64,000 nt of DNA from Ricordea florida (taxonomy: Eukaryota; Cnidaria; Anthozoa; Corallimorpharia; Ricordeidae), in contig OX453280.1 of assembly GCA_949710005.1 (NCBI GenBank), forward strand, positions 10,155,105 to 10,219,104, read 5' to 3'. The number at the start of each line of letters is the position of its first letter. The stretch's first letter is position 1. Under the pieces are notes generated by a model that saw only the letters and a list, made by a program, of their open reading frames with translations, was not told the DNA's origin and searched no databases. A program made the position numbers and the translations under genes. Shown here in pieces: positions 46,001 through 55,018 of the stretch.

Positions 46001-46196
46001 GGCAACAAAGCCAAGGCGATCCGCCGGAGATCTCTTGTCCTTTATCAATAGAGGGAGCTAAAGCGTACCAAAGTAGCGTAGCGGTTTACTCAGATCACTC
46101 TTAGTTAACGCTCTGCACTCTAGTAGCGTGTGATTTACATACGACTCCGTTTGGAGCTTTAAGGCTACGCGCAACAAAGCGAAGGCGAAGGCGTCG
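43041..46196 (+). repeat. ~169-bp satellite array, about 15-16 copies, running into the Rep gene
   Basis: Units carry gcgatccgccggagatctct and tagcgtgtcatttacatac; the latter falls near 43758, 43928, 44098, 44265 and onward every ~169 bases to about 46125. A first unit at 43041-43135 is separated by a foldback element. The last unit changes into the Rep coding sequence at about 46190, where ATGGCC of copy 1 is replaced by AAGGCG. Unit 2 has no such array. Confidence 0.9.
43155..43655. mobile_element. Foldback/MITE element, ~500 bp, with ~190-bp inverted arms
   Basis: Arms at about 43157-43345 and 43465-43653 are near-perfect reverse complements, beginning GAACCTAGAACGGTGATAAA. TA flanks both ends, compatible with a Tc1/mariner-type TA target. 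It has no ORF and sits within the 169-bp array. Confidence 0.8.
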
Positions 46197-47975
46197 TCGT
46201 CGTCATCATTGACAGATGAGGAAGACGGTAGAGCTGCCTTTTGGAACGAAAGACATTCATGCACTGTAAATCTGATACCCGTGAGCGCGCGACGACAGCG
46301 ACTAGTCCAAAGACGAGTTCAAAGTCGTTTACGATCTATTCACAATAGAGAACACGAATTCTACGAGGAGTACAACTTAAATGAACCCCAGCCGTCGTGT
46401 CTTACGAACGATCCAGAAGTCGTGCATCTTCGAAACTGCTTTGAAAACCATAGTTGGACGTACTGCCCTCAGTGTCATAAACTGCAGACGACCAAATTGC
46501 TGCCTTCTTTTACAATCTTGTCCGCAAACGATGTACCTCCTTTAGACAGACGTTGCGATTGTGGTCATGGTGTCTACCGTGTGCCGAATGTTGACGATAC
46601 ACCCTTGCTAATTCGCGGTTTGACAGAGTCTGACATTAGAGATCTCATTCCTTTTAACATTCATACCGGAGATTATCGCCGAGTAGTCCATGGTTACAGA
46701 CAGAGAACCGGTACATTTCGCGTAACTTGGGCGCGTGTTCTAGTGCATGAGCATTTAATATATGTTCCTTAGAAGATGGTAATCGTCGAGCTTAACTTCT
46801 AAGAGTTTACCAGTTTCTAATGAACAGAAACCAGTCCGCCTACTCCAATTTCGTTACAAGACAGACAGCCACACCCAGAAATCCTTTCCCATATCAGATT
46901 TTCTCTTCTCCGGATTACCATGGAATATAATGTGCCCTGTGGCCCACGCTCTATGATGATCTTGACAAATGCGAAAGTACGCTAGACGGAAGTGCTAATC
47001 GTAGCAGCGGCAAAATCTCTTACCTGCACAAAGTCATGTCTGCCACCCTTGATTTTTTACTTAGTTGCGATCTGCTGCATTACCAATACGATCGATGGCT
47101 TTTTAAGACGGTTACTGGCGCCATTAATTCATCCAGAGCTTCTGGTTATTCACCGAACACGAGCCTTCAAGACAAATCCTTTTCTGCAACCTACTGGAAG
47201 TGGCAGCATCTCTATTTGATTGACGCTGTAAGACAGTATGGATACCCCTCATTTTTCGTCACCATAAGTCCGTACGAATGGTCGTTTCCGTGGCCTTACT
47301 TTATTCAACAAATGCGAAACGAATACGCTTTGGAGCCAACCGATTTGCCTATTTTAGAGACCCTTCATGTCGCGCATATCCTAGAACAAATAGCTCGAGG
47401 TTACCTGTCGGGTGGTAACACGAACCGTTGGCGTGAACACGTATTTGGAAATGCGCAAAATCCTAGAGATAAAAACGTTCTAACCTATTTTTATCGATTT
47501 GAATTTCAAGAAAGAGGAACACTTCATTTGCACATGTTAGTCTGGCTCCGAGACGTATCACTTATTCGCGCTGACCTTCTTCATGCCTCTATTCCATGGG
47601 AAAACCGTCGAGACGCATTTCTCGTAGCAGATCTCCAGAAGTCTGACAAGTCTTGCCTTCGTGTTTGTAACGAACCAGACTGTTTTGACCTTGGAGACGA
47701 CGGATCTCAGCACCTCCAGTTTCAGTTTACGGAAGAAGATGCCAGACGAAACTTGCGCGCGTACATCTCTACCCTCCTGGCTTCGCTTCGCTGTAGAACA
47801 GACGTCCAAACAGCCGATGGAAAAGCTATGCTGTTAAAGTACGTTACCTCCTACGTTACTAAAATGCATGAAAGTGCCACCAGCGAAGGTCTCTATTGCC
47901 ATGACATAACTGGGTATCAAGCTGCACACTCGTTTCTTCGTACCGTCCGGCCTTTGACTCCCGAGATGAAAAATT
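46197..47975 (+). pseudogene. Helitron-like Rep fragment (copy 2, helicase deleted)
   Basis: Close relative of 32581-34350, with many synonymous and some amino-acid differences. ORFs at 46209-46772 and 47036-48019 are split by a small insertion near 46755 (ttaatatatgttc), which brings stops. The HUH motif (about 47527-47541) and two-tyrosine motif (about 47838-47865) are both preserved. Homology breaks at about 47970 after RPLTPEM and continues directly with tail/leader sequence (gcgttacgtcaatgtgctgc), so the helicase and ORF2 are deleted. It lacks the original ATG, replaced by satellite sequence. Confidence 0.85.
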
Positions 47976-49144
47976 TACCGCGTTACGTCAATGTGCTGCA
48001 CGCGGAATGTGCTGTATAAATGCAAACAATCTCGACAACGTGAAACAATGTATATCAAACAACAGAAAAAACAAGTCTTTGTTAATTAATCTTTATAATA
48101 TGTTAAAGTAATCAATGGTAGTTAATTATTGACGTTAACACTTCAAAATAACAACGAAGTTGTATGCCACGTATTTACAAAAGTATACGTGTTTAAATAC
48201 TAGTAATAAACAATATCAAACGACACTTGCCTTTTGTCCTTGGCTTGCTTGCTTAATTGCCTTGTTTTCGTCCTTTTATTCTGCACACGTTTTCCTCCAT
48301 TGAAAAATATGCAAGAACAACAAACCGAGATTATCAATGTAATAAAACAAAGTGTTTGACTTCAAATGCGTATGACTTATATTTTGTGAAAGACAGATTT
48401 TCTAAACAAGACAGCCAAAACTCTGGTACTTGATTATTGACATTAAGACTTCAAAATAACAACGGAGTTTTTTTTTTTACGTAGGTACAAAAGCTAAACG
48501 TGTTTAACTACTAGTAATAAACAATATCGAATGACACTTGCCTTTTCTCCTTGGCTTGCTTGCTTGCTTAATTGCGTTGTTTTCGTCCGATCATTCTGCG
48601 CACGTTTTCCTCCATTGAAAAATATGCAAGAAGAACAAACGGAGATTATCAATGTAATAAAACAAAGAGTTTACCTTCAAATGCGTATCACTTATATTTT
48701 GTGAAAGACAGATTTTCTAAACAAGACAGCCAAAACTCTGGTACTTGATTATTGACATTAAGACTTCAAAATAACAACGGAGTTGTATTCCACGTAGGTA
48801 CAAAAGCTAAACGTGTTTAACTACTAGTAATAAACAATATCGAATGACACTTGCCTTTTCTCCTTGGCTTGCTTGCTTGCTTAATTGCGTTGTTTTCGTC
48901 CGATCATTCTGCGCACGTTTTCCTCCATTGAAAAATATGCAAGAAGAACAAACGGAGATTATCAATGTAATAAAACAAAGAGTTTACCTTCAAATGCGTA
49001 TGACTTATATTTCGTGAAAAACATATTTTCGAAACAAGACAGCCAAAACTCTGGTACTTAATTATTGACATTAACACTTCAAAATAACAACGGAGTTGTA
49101 TCCCAGGTAGGTACAAAAACTAAACGTGTTTAACTACTAGTAAT
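47976..49144 (+). repeat. Tail/leader with ~320-bp tandem repeats
   Basis: Four units marked by cttcaaaataacaacggagt-like sequence near 48148, 48450, 48765 and 49078, each ending with caatgtaataaaacaaag. The corresponding part of unit 2/3 (39480-39815) has one unit. The last copy is interrupted by the LTR retrotransposon at 49145 and resumes at 53774. Confidence 0.85.
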
Positions 49145-49204
49145 TGTTATGTTTTCGTGTTTGGAAGGGGGACATCCATGCAAGTCAAACAACAACCATC
49201 TTCT
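49145..49204 (-). repeat. Truncated 3' LTR of the gypsy element
   Basis: About 60 bases match the outer part of the complete LTR (tgttatgttttcgtgtttgg onward). Beyond a T-run at 49203-49217 the sequence no longer matches, so about two thirds of this LTR is missing. Confidence 0.8.
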
Positions 49205-49370
49205 TTTTTTTTTTGAGAAAAAGGATAATAACAATCCTTGCAAGCTTAAATGTAACGAACTACTACCAATGAAATGCACCAAAAAAATAAAAGCTATTAA
49301 TAAAACAAATTGGTTGGTAGAACTTTACTTAAACTTAAAACACTCACTGCTGAGGTATTCAGTGCACAGT

Positions 49371-49716
49371 TCAAGTTGACACATAGTCCTTGAGTCTCAC
49401 TGGTGGTCTCACTGTTCGACTTCTAGTTTTCCTTTCGAGGGTGTCTTGACACAGTTTTGGTTCAGGCTCTTCTTCCTTCAGTGCGTACTCCCGTGGCACT
49501 TGGGTCTGTAGTGTTTCTGGGGGTGACACCTCTGGTTCAATTTCAACACTGTTCTCTGTGACCTTCTTTCCACCAGTGTCATACTTTGGCTTCAAAGCTT
49601 CTCGATTCCTGCGAATTGTCTGTCCATTGACTTGTACCATGTATGAGCGATCAGACAACTTCCCAATACATGAACCTGCTTCCCAGCTTCTGCGTTGCTG
49701 TCCTGCGACTCTGACT
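49371..49716 (-). pseudogene. Gypsy integrase C-terminal tail
   Basis: Same frame as the integrase after the stop at 49719. It has an SH3-like stretch (SCIGKLSDRSYMVQV) followed by an acidic, Pro/Glu-rich tail, ending RPPVRLKDYVST. RPPVRLKDYV-type endings are common in Ty3/gypsy integrases. Confidence 0.75.
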
Positions 49717-49718
49717 TC

Positions 49719-50549
49719 TTAACCTATTTCTAGCTCTGGCAGCAACTTGGCACTTCTATCATAATAACTCTTGGCTTTCTGCTTTCTTAACTTTAGCTTC
49801 TCTGTTACTCCTTCCTCTGCTTTGGGATAGAGGAGACTTGCTGAGGTTGGCAGAAGGCTGCGTGTCCGTCGAGACATTAGACGCTGTACAGGACTGGAGT
49901 TAAGGCCTTGAGTGGGTCTGTTCCTCTGCTCTAGCATGGCTAACCAAGGATCCTTTCCATCTTTGAACGCTTTCTTGAAGATCCGTTTGGTCACTTTCAC
50001 TGCAGATTTACCATTTGCTTTTGCATGAGTTGGGGAAGAGGTGATGTGTCTAAATTCCCATCTTCTGGAAAACTCTGTAAACTCTTTACTGGCATACTGT
50101 GGCCCATTGTCTGTCATCAATACATCTGGAATACCGTGTCGACTGAATTGTTCCTTTAGGAAGGCTATGACATCACTGGACGTGGTTTCTTTTAACTCTA
50201 CTACCTCTATGAAATCTGAGTAGCTGTCTACCAAGATAATGTAGCTTCTGGAGTTCAGCGTAAACAGATCTGAGGATACTCGGCTCCAAGGCCTATCTGG
50301 GATCTGGTGTGATTGCATTGGTTGCTTTGGCTTGCTTGCTTGAAATTCAGCACAGATTTCACACTTCGTAACTGCTTCCTGGATGTCTGACTTCATTGAT
50401 GGCCAAAACATGACATCTTTTGCTCTTCGGATACTTGACTCAATTCCTTGGTGACTTGAATGAGCTCTTGCTGTAACTTCTGTTTGCATTGCTTTTGGAA
50501 TGATGACTCGCTGGTTCTTGAATAGATTAGCTCTTCTCTGTAATTCCAT
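49719..50549 (-). pseudogene. Gypsy integrase, lacking the catalytic Glu
   Basis: It begins with the HHCC zinc-binding segment (AHSSHQG ... CEICAEF), then the core: an Asp in VSSDLFTL and one in MTDNGPQYASKEF. In the third motif SSPTHAKANGKSAVKV, two residues (normally including the catalytic Glu after NGK) are absent, a 6-base in-frame deletion near 50005. The frame then stops at 49719 (TAA where CAA is likely) and continues at 49716-49371. Without the Glu the enzyme should be inactive (family knowledge). Confidence 0.85.
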
Positions 50550-52830
50550 TATTCTCTAATCTGCATTGGGACTTCCTCTCTCTGTTCTGGCCAGCCCATG
50601 AGAATGGTGGTCTTTAGGATCTGCATCACAGGATCTTGTTCTGTGGCTTTCTGTAACTTTGACAGTCCCTCACTACTAATCTTCAGTGTGTCAAAGGGGT
50701 TCATCCTCTCAACTTCAATGGCGAAGACTTGAAATTCTTCTTCATCAGGGCCTGTTTCTCTAAGGTAGGCTCTTGACAGATGATCTGCCACAAACATCTG
50801 AGAACCCGGGTGATAGTGGACATCTAGATTGTACCTTTGTAAGCGAAGCATCATTCTCTGCAGACGCAGTGGAGCTTGGAGTAATGACTTCTTGAAAATG
50901 GACTCTAGTGGTTTATGGTCCGATTCAACTGTCACTTTCTCCCTCCTGGATATGTACTGCGAGAACTTTTGACAACCAAAGACAATGGCCAGACACTCCT
51001 TCTCGATTTGTGCGTATCTTTGTTCCGTCTGAGAGAGGGTGCGTGATGCAAAGGCAACTGGCTTTCCTTGTTGTAGAAGGGTTGCTCCTAGACCTCGTTC
51101 ACTGGCATCACACTGCAGGGTTATCTCCTCCTCTACATCGTAGTACTTGAGAACTGGATGCTTGATTGCAAGCTGCTTTATCTCTTCGAATGCTTTATCG
51201 TGCTGTGGTGACCATACAAAGGGAGTATTGGCTAGGGTCAGCTCACGGAGAGGTTGAGAGACTTCTGATAATCTCGGGAGAAACTTAGCCAGGTAGTTGA
51301 TGAAGCCAAGTAGACTTTGAGTCTCTTGCTTGTTTGTAGGCTTAGGCATATCCTTCACTGCTCGGACTTTCTCCGGGTCAGGTTTCAAGCCATCTTTGCT
51401 GATTACATGTCCCATGAACTTTACTTCTGGTTTCTTGAAATTCATTTTCTTGCTGTTGAGCTTCAAGTTTATTTCTCTGGCTCTGACTAGTAGTCGTCTG
51501 AGATTCTGATCATGATTTGCATCAGCTTCTTCCTGCGTATCTCCATAACCTGCAACTAATGTGTCATCTCTTAGGATTTCTACACCTTCTAGGTCGCCTA
51601 TCTTCTCATGAAGCTTGCACTCAAACTCCTCCGGGGCCAGGTTAATACCAAAAGGCATTCTGAGGTATCTGTACCTGCCATACGGGTTCCAAAAGGTAGT
51701 CTTCTTACTGCTGCTTTCATCAAGCGCAATCTGGTAAAAACCATCTTTTCCATCTAGAGTGGTGAAAACTTTTGCTTTACTCAGCTTGGGGAGCACCTCT
51801 TCCAGTGTAGGCATCTGGTACTTGGGTCTTTGTAGAGCTTTGTTCAGATCTCTTGGATCGAGACATATGCGTATCTTTCCTGGTTTTGCTACAACAACCA
51901 TATTACTGATCCACTCAGTCGGGTTGGCTTCTTTTGTGATTATGCCTTTCTTCTCCATTTCCTCAATCTTCTCTTTCACTTCCTTTCTAAGTCCCACAGG
52001 TACTCGTCTTGGGGTGTGCTGTATTGGGGCGTGGTCAGGACTGACAACGAAACTACTGGAGTCCCCAATGTGTCCAAGGCCCTCAAAAACATCTTTATAT
52101 TCACTGAAAATTCTTTCTTTGGTCAATGGAGCTTCTGTTTTAACTTGTTCCACAGCGATGCTATTAACTTCAATCGCGTCTGGGATGTTGATCTTAAGGA
52201 GACCTAGCCTTTCCCAGGTTTCAGCGGAAAGAAGAGGCTTGTTTTTGCCATCCACAATCTGGAATTCCAACTGATCAACTGTACCATTTCGGTGAAGTTT
52301 TAGGATAGCTGCGCACCAGGGTTGCATTATGGAGCCGTCAAATAACTTCAGCTTTACGTTGCTTTTACGGAGCGGTGGGTCGCCTGTTTGGTTGATCACT
52401 TCTAAATCCTGCAGACTCATCACATTGCATGTCGCGCCGGTGTCCAGTTGACAGGTTAGCTGTGAATGGTACTGCTCGTCTTGATCCGAAAAGATCAGGG
52501 TGGTATTAAACTGTCTTCCCTTTGATTTGACGTGAGAAACCTTTTCGATCTTGAATAAGGGGTCGTCGCTGTCCGAGGTATCTTCTACGACTGTGTCTTC
52601 TTTGAACTGAACGTGACGTACGTTTTGGTTTGTAAACTTTCCACTTGATTTCGTTCTTGAGCGGCAGACGGAGGCGAAATGATTTGCTTTCTTGCATACG
52701 AGACAAGTTTGACCATAGGCTTTGCATTCCTCTAACTTGTGTTGTTTCGGGCCGCCACATCTGTAACATTTCGGATTTGGCTGAATTGGTTTCTTGGATG
52801 TACGAAATTTTCTTCCAACGCTTCTATCTT
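50549..52830 (-). pseudogene. Gypsy nucleocapsid-protease-RT-RNase H
   Basis: One long open frame. It starts with two zinc knuckles, CYRCGGPKQHKLEEC and CLVCKKANHFASVC (about 52770-52670), then the protease active site LDTGAT (about 52450-52432). Reverse transcriptase follows (RICLDPRDLNKAL; FTTLDGKDGFYQIAL; MPFGINLAPEEFE). The catalytic box reads ILRDDTLV, keeping both Asp but with Arg before them. RNase H has LQCDASERGLGA (about 51125-51090) and SDHKPLESIF. The frame ends at TAA 50549, where the sequence continues in the same frame for a few codons before a shift into integrase. Apart from the ends, this segment of over 2 kb is uninterrupted. Confidence 0.88.
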
Positions 52831-53521
52831 CCTTTGCTCTGTTGTCCCGGTTCGTTTGACGTGTGCACTCATAGCGTTGACTTGTTGATCCGACTTCATG
52901 GACTGGAGCTGTTTACTGGCAATTTCGCTCGCTCGACAGATACTTAACGTTTTATTCAGATCTAGATTTTCTTCCCTTAACAGCCTTAGCTTCGTAGCCT
53001 TGTCTTGGAGGCCTATTATGATCCTATCTCTGATCATTTCATCTGTTAGGGCGCCAAACTTACAGGGCGATGCGAGTTTCGTCAGGCGGTTTACGAATTC
53101 ATCGATGCTCTCTTCGGGGCTTTGTGTGGACGAATTGAATACATATCGCTCGTAGACCACACTTGTTTTCGGCTTAAAATACGCTTCCAAAGCGGTTAAA
53201 CTCGCTGACATACTTCTTCTTTCTTCTGGGGTTAGCTTCACTGAGATTTAGAAATACTTCCAAGCATTCTTTTCCCATTAGGGAGCGAAAACTCGCCAAA
53301 CGTATTGCTTCAGGACGTTTGTCGAGGCCAGTGGCAAGCTCGTCATCTACCCATTGTTGTCTAAAGAATTTCCAGTTGTTTGCTCTGTCGCCGGAAACTT
53401 TCATGGACGAAGGAACTGGAAAATTAGACGTGAAATTCAAAGCTGAACTTGCTGCTGTGTGCGTTGTGTGCGATGGCTCTGCCGATCCGCCGGTTTGTTG
53501 ACGCGTTTCTGTGTCGGACAT
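52780..53521 (-). pseudogene. Gypsy gag (capsid part), frameshifted
   Basis: The frame from ATG 53521 to 53174 holds the N-terminus (VSGDRANNWKFFRQQW). The frame from about 53241 to 52732 continues the capsid (LEAYFKPKTSVVYERYVF, then SIDEFVNRLTKLA and MIRDRIIIGL). They overlap by a frameshift near 53175-53240. Gag would assemble the cytoplasmic particle. The nucleocapsid lies in yet another frame downstream, implying a second shift near 52790-52830. Confidence 0.8.
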
Positions 53522-53601
53522 GATTTTCCTGAATGAAGTCTTATTAGACTGCTTAACTTTGACCTTTCTAGGCGAATTTTATCCAGTTTGACCTGACACC
53601 A

Positions 53602-53773
53602 TGTTATGTTTTCGTGTTTGGAAGGGGGACATCCATAAACAAGTCAAACAACAACCATCTTGTAGGGTGAACTCATAGCACATGCGTTTATTGTAACTTG
53701 ATTGACAAGTAGTTTTACTGAACGTGACCGGAAGTCTGACGTGACCGGAAGTCCACAAGCATGACATGTAACA
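53602..53773 (-). repeat. 5' LTR of the gypsy element
   Basis: 172 bases with TGTTA...TAACA ends (TG/CA rule). In element orientation it is followed directly by tggtgtcaggtcaaactgg (53601-53583), which fits a tRNA primer-binding site by its TGG start and position. Confidence 0.85.
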
Positions 53774-54462
53774 GTAATAAACAATATCGAATGACACTTG
53801 CCTTTTCTCCTTGGCTTGCTTGCTTGCTTGCTTGCTTAATTGCGTTGTTTTCGTCCGATCATTTTGCGCACGTTTTCCTCCATTGAAAAATATGCAAGAA
53901 AAACAAACCGAGCTTATCAATGTAATAAAACAGAGTTTCACTTGAAATGCGTATGACTTATATTTCGTGAAAAACATATTTTCGAAACAAGACAGCCAAA
54001 ACACTGTACATACATGCGTTACTTTCTTTACATCGCTTTTATCAGTAGTTTATGCGCCTAATATGTCCAACCATTTAACTACGAGACGACACACAGTTCA
54101 CAACACAGGGAACTAATTTCCCTACTCTTTTCGAACAGTGTGTGAGTTCTTTTACGTCCCACGGCATAAACTGTACAGAATTGTGAGACAGGGCCTACGC
54201 TTTATCGTCCTTGTCCGACAAGACTAGATAATGCTAAGCATTTGCACGTGTCATGACAAAGGCAGCATTTTCTCCTCAATCGTTTAAGGACCCTGAGTAT
54301 TGGTCCGTCCAGGTGCGAATACACAATGTGAATTATTAATGAAGTGCCTCGTTTTGAAATCTCACGCCTCATGAGATGAAATGTCGGATCAAAGATTTCT
54401 TTGAGCAGGGTGGTCAGGGGTGGGAAATGTTCATTAAAAGTCATACCAAATGCCCAGTTTTC
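53774..54462 (+). mobile_element. Helitron-like leader fragment, broken at the rDNA junction
   Basis: Continues the repeat interrupted by the gypsy element and then parallels the leaders at 29057-29490 and 39815-40250 (tacatacatgcg, ttcgaacagtgtgtgagttc, ccctgagtattggtccgtcc). Homology ends at about 54462 in the middle of the leader, where antisense 28S rRNA sequence begins without a spacer. Confidence 0.75.
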
Positions 54463-54864
54463 ATCCCTGTGGTAACTTTTGTGACACCCCTAGCTTAAAA
54501 CTCTTAAAGACTAAGGGATCGATAGGCCATGCTTTCACAGTTTGTATTCGTACTGAAAATCAAAATCAAATGAGCTTTTACCCTTTTGTTCTACATGATA
54601 TTTCTGTTCTCATTGATCTCACCTTAGGACACCTGCGTTATCGTTTGACAGATGTGCCGCCTCAGCCAAACTCCCAACCTGACGGTGTCTCGAACTCGGA
54701 TCGACCGCTCCGTGTTACGAGAGCGGTCTTAACTCCAGAAAATGAACCTTGCGGTTCGCCTCCGCTCCATCCAATAAGTAAGAAAACGATGGGAGTAGTG
54801 GTATTTCACCGGCGCATTGCTGCTCCCACTTATTCTACACCTCTCATGTCTTTGCACAAGGTCA

Positions 54865-54902
<38 letters not shown>

Positions 54903-55018
54903 GATTCTGCCAAGTCCGTTCCCTTGGCTGCGGTTTCGCTAGATAGTAGATAGGGACAGTGGGAATCTCGTTAATCCATTCATGCCCGTCACTAATTAGA
55001 TAACGAGGCATTTGGCTA
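54463..55018 (-). rRNA. 28S rRNA pseudogene, 3' segment (downstream of the R2 site)
   Basis: Antisense 28S, recognisable through conserved stretches such as the complement of gctttcacggtctgtattcg (near 54530) and of ggattaacgagattcccact (near 54960). The last several hundred bases of normal 28S are missing beyond 54463. Many differences from the conserved sequence, including in universally conserved helices, mark decay. It ends at the conserved ggcta that borders the R2 target. Confidence 0.9.

Larger units (their letters stand above)
49145..53773 (-). mobile_element. Ty3/gypsy-type LTR retrotransposon, defective
   Basis: Flanked by GTAAT on both sides (49140-49144 and 53774-53778), a 5-bp target duplication. 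It is inserted in sequence that continues uninterrupted elsewhere as actagtaataaacaatatcg. Minus-strand gene order is gag, nucleocapsid, protease, RT, RNase H, integrase, which is the Ty3/gypsy order. One LTR is complete (53602-53773), the other reduced to ~60 bases. Frameshifts, stops and a missing integrase Glu show it cannot move by itself. Confidence 0.9.

Noticed and set aside
51759..52274. 171-codon plus-strand ORF
   Set aside because: Antisense shadow of gypsy reverse transcriptase.
22196..54462. Integrated concatemer of a circular DNA virus instead of a transposon
   Set aside because: No capsid gene is recognisable, and the Rep-SF1 helicase fusion with a two-tyrosine motif is typical of Helitron-type elements; kept only as a remote alternative.
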